Assembly (NCBI GenBank): GCA_009731375.1
Contig: BJOX01000309.1
Location: 56,804-81,966 of the forward strand
Direction of reading: 5' to 3'
Length of the DNA: 25,163 nucleotides
Source: Paulinella micropora
Taxonomy: Eukaryota > Cercozoa > Imbricatea > Euglyphida
Shown here: piece after piece, positions 1 through 8,344 of the stretch
Layout of the letters: each line of letters starts with the position of its first letter
Numbering within the stretch: the first letter of the stretch is position 1
Made by a program: the position numbers and the translations under genes
Notes under the pieces: generated by a model
Told to the model about the DNA's origin: nothing
Seen by the model: only the letters and a program-made list of their open reading frames with translations
The model's database searches: none

Positions 1-10
1 GGAAAAGAAA

Positions 11-316
11 ATGCCGATTAAAGCAAAGCGGAATCCGCCCGAGAGCGGGTATAGTTGCTATGAAATAATAACGGCACATTTGAAAGTATCAAAAGACCCG
101 TTTAATTTCTTGTATATGAAAGTGGATGACCGCACCATATTACAGGAGGATATGAAGAAATGGCACGAGAGTAGATACGCACACATACCACCAGAGCAAC
201 GCCCCACTCTTAAATATGGTAAGTTAGATTATAAAACGTTTTTCCGCGATGTTTTATCTCAACACGAGGGCAAACTCACGACACTAAAAGATATGTATGA
301 CAGGTTTCATGTATAA
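11..316 (+). CDS. Hypothetical protein, 101 aa
   Basis: This is a complete ORF from an ATG ten bases into the window. The protein is basic at its N-terminus, mostly hydrophilic, and has no signal peptide, membrane segment or motif that I recognise. It converges with the minus-strand gene at 307-936 and overlaps it by 10 nt, which is typical of compact viral coding. If the window is circularly permuted, it would lie about 35 nt downstream of the small gene ending at 25148 and could be cotranscribed with it. It could also be the 3' part of a longer gene cut by the window edge, but the ATG sits in an A-rich context and the protein looks self-contained. No function is assigned. Confidence 0.6.
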   Translation: MPIKAKRNPPESGYSCYEIITAHLKVSKDPFNFLYMKVDDRTILQEDMKKWHESRYAHIPPEQRPTLKYGKLDYKTFFRDVLSQHEGKLTTLKDMYDRFHV

Positions 317-936
317 GACGCCGTAAGTGCTACGTCGCGCATTACATCAATATTGAAATATGAAGGTTTGAAAGATACAGGCTCCGCAGACGCTGATTTA
401 TAATATACTTCTATGGTTAATGGCGCACCAGTCGCATACGTCACCAGAGCATCGTTTGTTGTATTATCTACAATTCGTATAGTGCGGTTATTGGTAGTGT
501 CCGAGGGGTTTGGACAGGTCATCTGCCACGTTAAATTCATTTGAACTCCGTATCTTTGGATTAGCCACACACAATCAAAAGACTTATAATCAATGGCGGT
601 TGTATAATTTAGCACTTCGGTATAATAATCATATGTATTCGTGCCATCTGTGATATGAAACCAAAATTGGAATGTTGCTATGCCAGTCGGCGCGGATAAA
701 TTCAAAGACCCACGAAATGCTACATTAACAAAATAACCATAACCAAGACTTGATATGGTTTTGCTTCCATACCCGCCCGTGCAGAGTGTTGTAAATGTTG
801 AACTAGTCATCCACGAACGCATATCAAGACCAACATAAGCATTTTGAATGTTTCTGGTTAATGTCGGAGTAGCCACGACCGCGATTGTTTTTGTGTCAAC
901 AGATTGTTGCTCTTGCGAACGGCCAAATATATTCAT
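307..936 (-). CDS. Beta-rich surface/fibre-like virion protein, 209 aa
   Basis: The protein is rich in Ser, Thr, Asn, Tyr and Gly, with alternating hydrophobic stretches, as in beta-sandwich head domains of viral fibres or spikes. The short polar N-terminus beginning MNIFGRSQEQQ resembles the MNLFDEG N-terminus of the larger fibre at 12987-14201, and could be a shared virion-docking peptide. There is no signal peptide. The start at 936 is the first ATG. It faces a divergent fibre gene across a 49-nt intergenic region holding an AATCTTATAATATAA promoter element. I infer a receptor-binding or surface-decoration role from composition and from the neighbouring fibre gene. I do not recognise a named family. 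Confidence 0.65.
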   Translation of the reverse strand: MNIFGRSQEQQSVDTKTIAVVATPTLTRNIQNAYVGLDMRSWMTSSTFTTLCTGGYGSKTISSLGYGYFVNVAFRGSLNLSAPTGIATFQFWFHITDGTNTYDYYTEVLNYTTAIDYKSFDCVWLIQRYGVQMNLTWQMTCPNPSDTTNNRTIRIVDNTTNDALVTYATGAPLTIEVYYKSASAEPVSFKPSYFNIDVMRDVALTASYT

Positions 937-942
937 TTTTTA

Positions 943-970
943 AAACTATATATAATCTTATAATATAAAA
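943..970. promoter_or_regulatory. Divergent promoter with imperfect ATCTTATAATATAAGAT-type palindrome
   Basis: The 49-nt gap between divergent genes starting at 936 (-) and 986 (+) holds a TATATA run followed by AATCTTATAATATAAAA. The core at 954-968 matches most of the 17-nt palindrome seen intact at 8325-8341 and 14243-14259. Its position between divergent starts suggests it drives transcription both ways. Confidence 0.6.
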
Positions 971-1506
971 TAATAGAATTAAAATATGAACCATTTAGGC
1001 AATCCGTGGGCATATCACTATTACGGCTCTGTGATAATAGACGAGGATTTAGAAGTTGATGGAGTATTATACGGCGATCATATTGAAGCAAACTCAATCC
1101 AAGCAAGGACAGATGACATAACAATATCGTCGCGAAATAATAACTCTTCTTTGTTGATATCTGATACTGGTTATGTGTCAATTAATAACGAATACGACTT
1201 ACCAATAGCGGACGGCACGGCTAATCAAATATTAAAAACGGATGGGCTAGGCAACACTTCATTTGCTACATTGACTTCAAGTTATATAAGCGATTTTGAA
1301 TTAGATAAATTAACGGATGTAGTCATAACAGGCACACCCACCAATAACCAACTACTCATATAGCACAGGACAATGGCGCAATACAAACTCACCTTTTCTT
1401 AGATTGGATGGCCTCACTATGATGTTTGGAGATTTGAATATGGGAAGTTTTAATGTAGTAAATGTCGGTAATGTTGATGGTATTGATGTTTCGGCTCTTG
1501 ATAGTG

Positions 1507-2405
1507 NNNNNNNNNNNNNNNNNNNNNNNNNNNNNNNNNNNNNNNNNNNNNNNNNNNNNNNNNNNNNNNNNNNNNNNNNNNNNNNNNNNNNNNNNNNNNN
1601 NNNNNNNNNNNNNNNNNNNNNNNNNNNNNNNNNNNNNNNNNNNNNNNNNNNNNNNNNNNNNNNNNNNNNNNNNNNNNNNNNNNNNNNNNNNNNNNNNNNN
1701 NNNNNNNNNNNNNNNNNNNNNNNNNNNNNNNNNNNNNNNNNNNNNNNNNNNNNNNNNNNNNNNNNNNNNNNNNNNNNNNNNNNNNNNNNNNNNNNNNNNN
1801 NNNNNNNNNNNNNNNNNNNNNNNNNNNNNNNNNNNNNNNNNNNNNNNNNNNNNNNNNNNNNNNNNNNNNNNNNNNNNNNNNNNNNNNNNNNNNNNNNNNN
1901 NNNNNNNNNNNNNNNNNNNNNNNNNNNNNNNNNNNNNNNNNNNNNNNNNNNNNNNNNNNNNNNNNNNNNNNNNNNNNNNNNNNNNNNNNNNNNNNNNNNN
2001 NNNNNNNNNNNNNNNNNNNNNNNNNNNNNNNNNNNNNNNNNNNNNNNNNNNNNNNNNNNNNNNNNNNNNNNNNNNNNNNNNNNNNNNNNNNNNNNNNNNN
2101 NNNNNNNNNNNNNNNNNNNNNNNNNNNNNNNNNNNNNNNNNNNNNNNNNNNNNNNNNNNNNNNNNNNNNNNNNNNNNNNNNNNNNNNNNNNNNNNNNNNN
2201 NNNNNNNNNNNNNNNNNNNNNNNNNNNNNNNNNNNNNNNNNNNNNNNNNNNNNNNNNNNNNNNNNNNNNNNNNNNNNNNNNNNNNNNNNNNNNNNNNNNN
2301 NNNNNNNNNNNNNNNNNNNNNNNNNNNNNNNNNNNNNNNNNNNNNNNNNNNNNNNNNNNNNNNNNNNNNNNNNNNNNNNNNNNNNNNNNNNNNNNNNNNN
2401 NNNNN
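1507..2405. other. Assembly gap (899 N)
   Basis: This unsequenced stretch lies inside the repetitive fibre gene. The flanking repeats suggest that assembly failed or collapsed here, so the true length is unknown. Confidence 0.99.
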
Positions 2406-3290
2406 GATTTCACTTCTTTTGCCGTTAGATTTAGGGTAAGTAATGCTTCAACCGACGGATTTATATGGGAGAACTCGTCCGAACAATTGTTAATGTCATT
2501 AAACGGGGCAAACGGGACTTTATGGACAAAAGGGTTAATAACGGCTAGTGCGGGGATATCAACAACAACAGCAACCGCAAGCGGATTGATAACAGCAAAT
2601 GCGGGAATTACATATACTGGCACGCTGACATCGGCAACGAATACGAGTGGGGCAAAGATAGGCATTCAAGGACCGACTGACGGAACAAACGCAAAGGGAA
2701 TATTTCTATGGGATACGACAAATACGAGTTGGGGGATTTATGCAGCGTCTGGTGGAGCAAGCAAAAGTTTAGCAAATGGTACGGCAGTTTCTGGAAATGA
2801 TTTTACTTCGTATGCTTTTCGTTTCAGGGTTGCTAATGATGCTACAATGGGATTTGTATGGGAGAATTCTGCTGAACAATTGTTAATGTCATTGAATGGG
2901 GCAAATGGAACTTTATGGACAAAAGGATTGATAACGGCTAGTGCGGGGATGACATATTCTGGGGTGCTAACAACGGCATCAGCATCAACTAATGGGGCAA
3001 AAATAGCAATTCAAGGACAAACAGACGGAACAAATGCGAGAGGAATGTTTATGTGGGATATTGGAGATTCAAACTGGGGGATTTATATGAGCCAGTCTGG
3101 GGCAAATAAAGCATTAAGTGGAGGAACAGCACCAGCAGGAGGAGTAGGCGGAGGATTAACTTCTTATTCTATTAGATTTAGAGTGAATGGTTCTTCAACG
3201 AGTGGGTTCATATGGGAGAATAATTCAAATACTGCTTTAATGTCTTTGAAAGCGAGCGATGGACAATTATGGGTATTGTCTAATCCAATT
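2406..3290 (+). repeat. Tandem fibre repeat units (~390 bp period)
   Basis: Near-identical blocks begin at about 2459 and about 2849 (TATGGGAGAA, then CAATTGTTAATGTCATT, then TTTATGGACAAAAGG), followed by a more diverged third copy at about 3207. Many differences between copies are synonymous, so the protein repeat is kept under selection. Further copies probably lie in the N gap. Confidence 0.85.
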
Positions 3291-3744
3291 CAATATTCAG
3301 ACAGGAGAAAAAAAGAAGATATAAAGGAATGCTTAGGCTTAGATTTTATTAATAAGTTAAATCCAGTCTGCTATCGTATGATTGACGACAAAAAGAAATG
3401 TAGGACTGGCTTAATAGCACAAGAATTAGAAGACATACTAACAGAAATGGATATGCTAGATTTTGGCGGTTTTATAAAAAAAACAATTATGGTTCCGTGT
3501 CCAAAGCAAAGAGCGGAATACGAATTGAAGGGTGTCAGTATCAATCCAGAAGATGTTAAATGTATTGATAGTGGCGATGTCGGTTATGGTATAGGTTATT
3601 CTGAGTTTATTGCCCCGTTAATTAAGGCCGTTCAACAATTATCAGACAAAGTAGGTAATTTAGAAAAACAAAATAATAATCTCTTGCTTATTATAGAAGA
3701 TCTATCTAAGCAACTAGCAGAAATCAGAGTGTCCGTTATTGATA

Positions 3745-4101
3745 ATGTCAAATAATACGCGACTTCATATATCGCCGCATATTATTGATACGACAGATGG
3801 CGAACTAACTCCAGAATTAAAGTCCCGTGTTATCTCCGCGGAACTAAAGAACGAAGAAAAAAAGATAGAGCATGAATACACCGATAGTTGGGACTGCTGT
3901 TGTATGACAAAAAAAACTGATAGCAGATTAATTAAATACTTATTTCAAATGGCGATCATCATTGCTATAGTCTCGTTAGCGATCGTAAAACTTTCTAACC
4001 ATAATCTTGATTGTAATCAAACTAATGTCTATGTGGGGCTCATTTCGTTGATGGTCGGTATCGTTTTACCCTCTCCAAGTTCTGGGGGTGGTAAGAAGTA
4101 A
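3745..4101 (+). CDS. Small two-pass membrane protein, 118 aa
   Basis: The ATG at 3745 lies inside the end of the fibre gene (11-nt overlap, different frame). An upstream TTG in the same frame is not a credible eukaryotic start. The N-terminal ~50 residues are polar and charged, followed by a DSWDCCCMTKKTD cysteine cluster. Two hydrophobic segments follow (about residues 66-84, and residues 95-110, ending in LPSP), then a short GGGKK tail. Small proteins with a CCC motif followed by two membrane spans recur next to structural genes in Polinton-like viruses, from general knowledge of the group. A virion or host-membrane protein is likely, and its exact job is unknown. It converges with the broken GIY-YIG gene with only 1 nt between stop codons. 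Confidence 0.75.
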   Translation: MSNNTRLHISPHIIDTTDGELTPELKSRVISAELKNEEKKIEHEYTDSWDCCCMTKKTDSRLIKYLFQMAIIIAIVSLAIVKLSNHNLDCNQTNVYVGLISLMVGIVLPSPSSGGGKK

Positions 4102-4102
4102 A

Positions 4103-4699
4103 TTAAAAACCAAAAGCGGATAAACCGAGCATATTGTCATAGTGTATTTGACTTTTAAGATGTTTCTGTAAATTATCTTTTCTAAACGAATTGCCACATG
4201 AACACTTGATTATGGTTGAACAACGTATTTTAGTTTTTTCAATAAGTTTCTCTCTGTTTTGCTCATAATATTCTTTGTGTTTTTTATCTATGCGCTCTTT
4301 GTTTCGTTCGTAATGTTCTTTACCTCGTTGTGATACATAATCTTTATTTTTTTCATACCAGTTTCGCCCTCTTTGTGATACATTCTCTTTGTTTAATTCT
4401 CTATATTCTTTTATTTTTTGCGTCAAATATTCTTTATTTTCTTCATAATATTCTTTATTAGTTCTACCCGCTACACATCTATTTACACATTTTTCTGTTC
4501 TTCTAATCCATTCTCCTTCTCGTTTCCTCAATTGATTTACATTTTCTCAATAATCGCATTTACCATTCATCCATCTTTTGTGGTTTAATTTATGAGCATA
4601 AAGTCTTTTGTATAATGGTTGAGTGGTTGAACCGATATACACCTGATCCGTTTGATACGACCTGATAGCATATATTTTACCTTGTTTGTAGTCGGGCAT
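4103..4699 (-). pseudogene. GIY-YIG endonuclease-like gene with C-terminal KxYYxxN repeats and zinc finger; interrupted by in-frame TGA
   Basis: Reading the minus strand from an ATG at 4699 gives MPDYKQGKIYAIRS, then VYIGSTTQPLYKRL: the GIY-like and YIG strands and the conserved Arg of a GIY-YIG nuclease. An in-frame TGA at 4549-4547 interrupts it. The same frame then resumes with LRKREGEWIR (probable metal-binding Glu) and CVN, followed by AGRTNKEYYEENKEY. In this family I expect roughly 20 more residues between the two halves, so an internal deletion probably created the stop. The remainder is a lysine-rich run of repeated YYExNKE-type units and a C-terminal CSCG...H...H zinc-finger-like motif that could bind DNA. 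Such nucleases are often selfish homing genes in large DNA viruses and their satellites. The downstream ORF could only be expressed from non-ATG starts, so I treat the whole as a pseudogene. Confidence 0.75.
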
Positions 4700-4732
4700 C
4701 CTTTTATATCGTTTATTATCGCTATCTTTAAA

Positions 4733-5002
4733 TCATAAATTATCGCATTCATATATATGTGTCTTGTACCAAGACGAACTATCGCCAGCACAAATTAAAG
4801 GCATTGCTTCATCAAAACTAATACACCAGTCTGACATCGATTTGTAAATACATTTGAATTTTGAGTTAATCCCGCTCTGGATACAATAAACACATCCATC
4901 TTTTTTTGTTTGATTTGCTCTGCTATAAAAGTCGCAGGCAGTCCGCGACATAGCAAATCTCCAACAAGTTGGAGATAACACGAAAAGCAATATCAATAAC
5001 AT
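4733..5002 (-). CDS. Possible secreted cysteine-rich protein, 89 aa (uncertain)
   Basis: The ATG at 5002 overlaps the stop of the upstream 72-aa gene by one base (TAATG), which suggests translational coupling or tight packing. The N-terminus (MLLILLFVLSPTCW) is strongly hydrophobic and could be a signal peptide. The remainder has seven further cysteines (eight in all), including a CVYC pair, as in small disulphide-rich secreted proteins. Against it, a perfect 9-bp-stem hairpin (4957-4976) lies inside its first 15 codons. A close relative of that hairpin follows the polymerase gene, so this stretch may instead be the 3' end of the 72-aa gene's transcript, with the ORF fortuitous. No homologue is recognised. 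Confidence 0.4.
   Translation of the reverse strand: MLLILLFVLSPTCWRFAMSRTACDFYSRANQTKKDGCVYCIQSGINSKFKCIYKSMSDWCISFDEAMPLICAGDSSSWYKTHIYECDNL
4957..4976. terminator. Hairpin ATCTCCAAC-AA-GTTGGAGAT, possible transcript 3' end
   Basis: This is a perfect 9-bp stem with a 2-nt centre, 26 nt downstream of the stop of the minus-strand 72-aa gene. The same stem with a GT centre follows the polymerase gene at 24732-24751. Palindromic hairpins mark transcript ends in several giant DNA viruses (mimivirus hairpin rule), so a 3'-end signal is plausible. Confidence 0.45.
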
Positions 5003-5220
5003 TATATATTATCTTTCTCTTTAATTATATTATTATAAATCACCTCTCGTTGTTTATCTGATAGCGGTAAGCGGTAAAGTATATTTTCAGGTTTTCTAAA
5101 AATATTGGGGTTTCTATTCACTAAATTCTGAGTGATACGGATTTGGTCAATTTCCTTTCCAAGCCGTTCCAACTCTTCAAGTTGGCGCTCGTCTTTACTT
5201 TTTTCCTTTTTATTTTCCAT
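5002..5220 (-). CDS. Hypothetical protein, 72 aa
   Basis: The ATG at 5220 lies just inside the divergent promoter at 5219-5242. The first ~30 residues are highly charged and helical (KKEKSKDERQLEELERLGKEID), and the second half (NPNIFRKPENILYRLPLSDKQREVIY) looks like a small folded or binding motif. There is no signal peptide or membrane segment. It is divergent from the 420-aa virion-block gene. Its good promoter and compact position support a real gene, but the function is unknown. Confidence 0.6.
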   Translation of the reverse strand: MENKKEKSKDERQLEELERLGKEIDQIRITQNLVNRNPNIFRKPENILYRLPLSDKQREVIYNNIIKEKDNI

Positions 5221-5242
5221 CTTATATTATATTATAAGATAT
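5219..5242. promoter_or_regulatory. Divergent promoter: ATCTTATA ... TATAAGAT inverted element
   Basis: Arms ATCTTATA (5219-5226) and TATAAGAT flank a short AT core in the 41-nt gap between divergent ATGs at 5220 (-) and 5262 (+). The arms match the exact palindromes at 8325 and 14243, here with extra central bases. Confidence 0.65.
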
Positions 5243-5261
5243 ATAATAGTGGATAAAAAAA

Positions 5262-6524
5262 ATGCCACGACACGAAAAACCATTTTTTGCGTATTATAAC
5301 GAAATTAGACGGGAACATAAGTATTTGTTGGATGAAGCAGACCAATTTTGGATTGACCAAGTTAATGAAGGTATCAATAATCAAGCCCTTGAAAGGCTTA
5401 GAGCAGATAGATTGTTGGATGCTTCAACAAGAGGGGGAAATACTATGGAGGATTTGAAAGATAGGATTAGTGCGTTGGACAATAAGCGAAGTATTTATGT
5501 AAATATGAATTACGACGAAATGAAAGCACACCTTCAAGATGACGGCATTGATATGAAAGAATTTGAAAGAAAACACGGAACTGCCCCCATGAACGAACAA
5601 ATGATTGAAATGCGAAAATTAGCAATGGCTACCGATAAATATGATATAGCGCACATAGAAGACAATATCCAGCAAATGAAGCGTGATATAACACAATTGG
5701 TAAAACAAGAATATAAAGAAGAAGCCTTAAAACGATTAACTGATAAGGGCTTAACGTATATGAAAAATAAAGGCAAAGCGGACAAAACTCGCGTAATACG
5801 AAGAGAGGATAGAGCGCAAGCGGAGCAGGATTATAAGGAATGGAAAGAAAACCGAGAAGAGTGGGAAAGAAAACACCCAGATGATGCTTCAATAGAAGCA
5901 CAGATAGGCGACGAACACAAGATGCTTGTGCCACGAATAGGTGATGACCCCCGAAGTGTAGAAAGATTTGTTAATGCTATTATTAGAAGTATTCAGGAGA
6001 TAATTATGAGCCCCAGACTGAATAGATTACTTAACCTTGCTACAGGTGTTGGGCGATATGGTGTGAACAGGATAATTTGGGGGAAGGTATTGAGATTAAT
6101 TGCCAACAATCCACAACTACGTGCGATGAATGTTGGATTACTTGGAAGAAGAAGATCAGATGCTTTAAATACCATTTTGCTAGCACTAGCAGGAAATGAA
6201 GCGCCAGAGAGATTGGGTTTGCCTCCGCCTGACCCTCGTTTAATTGCGACGGGACAGCAAAGAATAGGTGATTATGTGTTGAATGATATGCTGACAAGAT
6301 TAGGCTTACAGGTATCAACAATGATGGCATGGCAGACATTTAAAGCAGGTGTTGAAACCACTGCGAAGGTTGGTTTTGGCGCATTTCTACATCACATATA
6401 CATGACATGGTCCGCTCAACCAGATGCTCTCATTAAGTTGGAAGAAGAACGAACTCATACTACTGGAAGTAATTATAATGGTGGGGGGCACACGAGTGGA
6501 AAGCCGTTTTCAATTAGAAGATAG
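5262..6524 (+). CDS. Large alpha-helical/coiled-coil probable virion protein, 420 aa
   Basis: This is the first gene of the plus-strand virion block. Residues ~1-210 are charged and helix-rich, with long coiled-coil-like stretches (IEDNIQQMKRDITQLVKQEYKEEALKRL; EWKENREEWERK). Residues ~230-400 are less charged and helical, with VNRIIWGKVLRLIANN and an alanine- and leucine-rich segment, ending in a Gly/His/Ser tail. The 3' end overlaps the PLA2-like gene by 47 nt. I do not recognise a named family. Its position upstream of PLA2, ATPase and capsid genes suggests an internal structural or membrane-associated virion component. An alternative is a scaffold or assembly factor. Confidence 0.8.
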   Translation: MPRHEKPFFAYYNEIRREHKYLLDEADQFWIDQVNEGINNQALERLRADRLLDASTRGGNTMEDLKDRISALDNKRSIYVNMNYDEMKAHLQDDGIDMKEFERKHGTAPMNEQMIEMRKLAMATDKYDIAHIEDNIQQMKRDITQLVKQEYKEEALKRLTDKGLTYMKNKGKADKTRVIRREDRAQAEQDYKEWKENREEWERKHPDDASIEAQIGDEHKMLVPRIGDDPRSVERFVNAIIRSIQEIIMSPRLNRLLNLATGVGRYGVNRIIWGKVLRLIANNPQLRAMNVGLLGRRRSDALNTILLALAGNEAPERLGLPPPDPRLIATGQQRIGDYVLNDMLTRLGLQVSTMMAWQTFKAGVETTAKVGFGAFLHHIYMTWSAQPDALIKLEEERTHTTGSNYNGGGHTSGKPFSIRR

Positions 6525-8316
6525 AACTCGCGGTAAGTTTCCTTACATTCTACCAGCAGATGCTTTGGACTTAGTTGCTTTTGAACATGATTTATTGTAT
6601 GCTACTGGTGATAAAAATGTCCAAAACTTCGCCGACCAACGATACTTTGAAAGAATTACCAATATGAGCGATTATCTAACGAGTAATGGATTGGCTACGG
6701 CCGAAGTTGCTAAAACTATTTCTAACAATTACAATTCAATGCTCTCAAAAGCAGATATATCTAAAATGGCATTACAAGCACAAGGGAGAGTCCGCAGTGG
6801 AGTATCATATTTGGACGCAATGAAATTCTGGAAAACTATTAAATCAACACCTCCAGATGCGAAATACAATGCTTTTATACACAATGTAGACCAAACATTA
6901 AATTCTAAGATTGGGGTTATGAATAATGTGGGCAGTTTTGATAAAGACACTAACTTTAAAGTAAATAAAATAGCCAATCCTGCTACATCCAGCAAACAAT
7001 ATGAAACCTTAGTAAATTCGTTTAATCAAATGGTGAAATCACAAGAAAAAGCCGATGGTGTGAAAGGATATTCTCTTATCGCACCAGCAAATGAAACTAC
7101 AATTAATAATTTTATAGAAAAAATAAATACGCAGAGCATAAAAGATATTCCACCAAGTATAGAAAAAGATATAAATCTTAGTATTGAAGTCCCGATCGCA
7201 TACTCAGACAATATGGTAGTAGCACCCAATTTTGATTTAATCGGACTGGGCAATAACTTGACTATACTTGATGATAAAGGTGCCCAAAAGAGGTACTTAA
7301 AGGGATTTGTTAAATCGTTGAAAGAGAAAACTGGAAAGAAAATTAAACTTTCTAATTATGACGATCCAAAAGTTGGATGGGAAGAGGCCATTAAACAGGC
7401 ACTAAATCAAGGTGCTAGTATATCAGACGTAGCAGATGCGGATGATATTTTGGATAAGAGAATTTACAAAGAAATGCGGGGTAAATTAACTCCAGACCAA
7501 ATGAAGCAATTGGAGGATTTAGAATTGAAAGATAGTCAAGTTGAAAAAACTAATCCACCGCAAGCAACACCCGCCCCACCGCAAGCAACACCAGCACCAC
7601 AAAACATGCCACCGCAAGCAACACCCGCACCACCGCAAGCAACGCCAGCACCCGCACCCGCACCATTGCCAGTGCCACTAGTGCCAAGAACAGGCGGATT
7701 TGTTGAAGAACCAGTCCAACCGCCACAGACTGATATAAAAGAAGACCCAGACCCAGCAACAACACCAAATCAAGCCATGGTTGATAGCATGAGAAGCATT
7801 GACCAATTGGTTGATAAACTTATGGGTAAAACTCCCGCCGATGAAAGAGAAGATATGTTAGCACTTATTCGTTTTCTAATGCCAAGCGACCAAAATGGAG
7901 GTATCGGCACTTCACAAACAAACCCACTTATTAAAGGCAACGAACTAAGACGAGATCGCATGCTAGACACCAAGAATGATTTTGAATTGTTAGATAACAC
8001 CCGTTATGGCAACACAAACAATCACTTTATGTTGAATAGATACAATAGAGCAGTTATCCAGACCAGAATGAAAGACAAAAGAGCATTTCCAAAAATGAAA
8101 CGAAAACTGACCAAAAACTTCCCTGCTGAAATCCCGCGACAAGTCCAAACTCGTCCAGAAAGAAAGGATTTTAAACCGCTCGTCAATCCTCCAAGTAATT
8201 ATGCTTTTGGTAGTCCTTACTCTCCTTATTTCTATAATTATGCCTCACCACCCCAACCCTTTGGTGCCGAATATGATAATTATAGATACAATCCAAACTA
8301 TTTTCAAAACCCATAG
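6478..8316 (+). CDS. PLA2-like domain virion protein with Pro-rich linker, 612 aa
   Basis: I choose the ATG at 6478. A further in-frame ATG at 6424 would add 18 residues, all inside the preceding gene. Residues 26-41 carry P.DALDLVAFEHDLLY, matching the catalytic His-Asp and downstream Tyr of parvovirus-type phospholipase A2 domains (H37, D38, Y41). The usual glycine-rich calcium loop before it is poorly preserved (KFPYILP), so activity is uncertain. In related viruses this domain is thought to breach endosomal or other membranes during entry. A mostly helical middle (~70-360) is followed by a Pro/Ala/Gln/Thr linker (~360-410, DNA repeats) and a C-terminal tail rich in Tyr, Pro and Asn. The gene lies directly upstream of the packaging ATPase, consistent with a virion protein. 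Confidence 0.75.
   Translation: MVGGTRVESRFQLEDRTRGKFPYILPADALDLVAFEHDLLYATGDKNVQNFADQRYFERITNMSDYLTSNGLATAEVAKTISNNYNSMLSKADISKMALQAQGRVRSGVSYLDAMKFWKTIKSTPPDAKYNAFIHNVDQTLNSKIGVMNNVGSFDKDTNFKVNKIANPATSSKQYETLVNSFNQMVKSQEKADGVKGYSLIAPANETTINNFIEKINTQSIKDIPPSIEKDINLSIEVPIAYSDNMVVAPNFDLIGLGNNLTILDDKGAQKRYLKGFVKSLKEKTGKKIKLSNYDDPKVGWEEAIKQALNQGASISDVADADDILDKRIYKEMRGKLTPDQMKQLEDLELKDSQVEKTNPPQATPAPPQATPAPQNMPPQATPAPPQATPAPAPAPLPVPLVPRTGGFVEEPVQPPQTDIKEDPDPATTPNQAMVDSMRSIDQLVDKLMGKTPADEREDMLALIRFLMPSDQNGGIGTSQTNPLIKGNELRRDRMLDTKNDFELLDNTRYGNTNNHFMLNRYNRAVIQTRMKDKRAFPKMKRKLTKNFPAEIPRQVQTRPERKDFKPLVNPPSNYAFGSPYSPYFYNYASPPQPFGAEYDNYRYNPNYFQNP
7555..7680 (+). repeat. Short tandem repeat encoding PPQATPAP units
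   Basis: About four imperfect copies of CCACCGCAAGCAACACC(C/A)GC encode a Pro/Ala/Gln/Thr-rich flexible linker within the PLA2-like protein. Copy number is likely to vary between isolates. Confidence 0.85.
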
Positions 8317-8324
8317 TATAGTAT

Positions 8325-8341
8325 ATCTTATAATATAAGAT
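8325..8341. promoter_or_regulatory. Perfect 17-nt palindromic promoter element ATCTTATAATATAAGAT
   Basis: This is an 8-bp inverted repeat around one central base, ending 3 nt before the ATPase ATG at 8345. It is preceded by TAGTATAGTATA. The reverse complement of exactly this 17-mer occurs at 14243-14259 between two divergent genes. Confidence 0.7.
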
Positions 8342-8344
8342 TAG

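Larger units (their letters stand above)
986..3755 (+). pseudogene. Long tail-fibre-like protein with C-terminal S74 intramolecular chaperone; frameshifted and gapped
   Basis: I interpret this as one gene in two frames. The 5' frame (986-1363) encodes a fibre-type N-terminus with an LPIADGTANQILKTDG stretch and stops at a TAG within a TATATAG context. The frame ending at 3755 continues the same protein theme without a gap. The loss of 2 nt at about 1358-1362 would explain the switch. Bases 1507-2405 are N. After the gap come beta-rich units of about 130 residues with recurring FRFRV, GF.WEN, EQLLMSLNGANGTLWTKG and ITASAG segments. The C-terminus (from nt 3297) has the YSDRRKKEDIK motif of the peptidase S74/endosialidase chaperone, where the Ser-Asp pair performs self-cleavage after trimerisation. 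It ends in a coiled coil (LSDKVGNLEKQNNNLLLIIEDL). The likely role is a trimeric receptor-binding fibre. The gene may be intact in the real genome if the shift is a sequencing error. Confidence 0.8.

Noticed and set aside
1352-2665. 437-codon minus-strand ORF
   Set aside because: It is mostly the N gap and lies antisense to the fibre gene.
4547-4549. TGA read as tryptophan (alternative genetic code)
   Set aside because: TGA ends the polymerase gene at the expected C-terminus, and the nuclease is also missing residues at this point, so a lesion is the simpler explanation.
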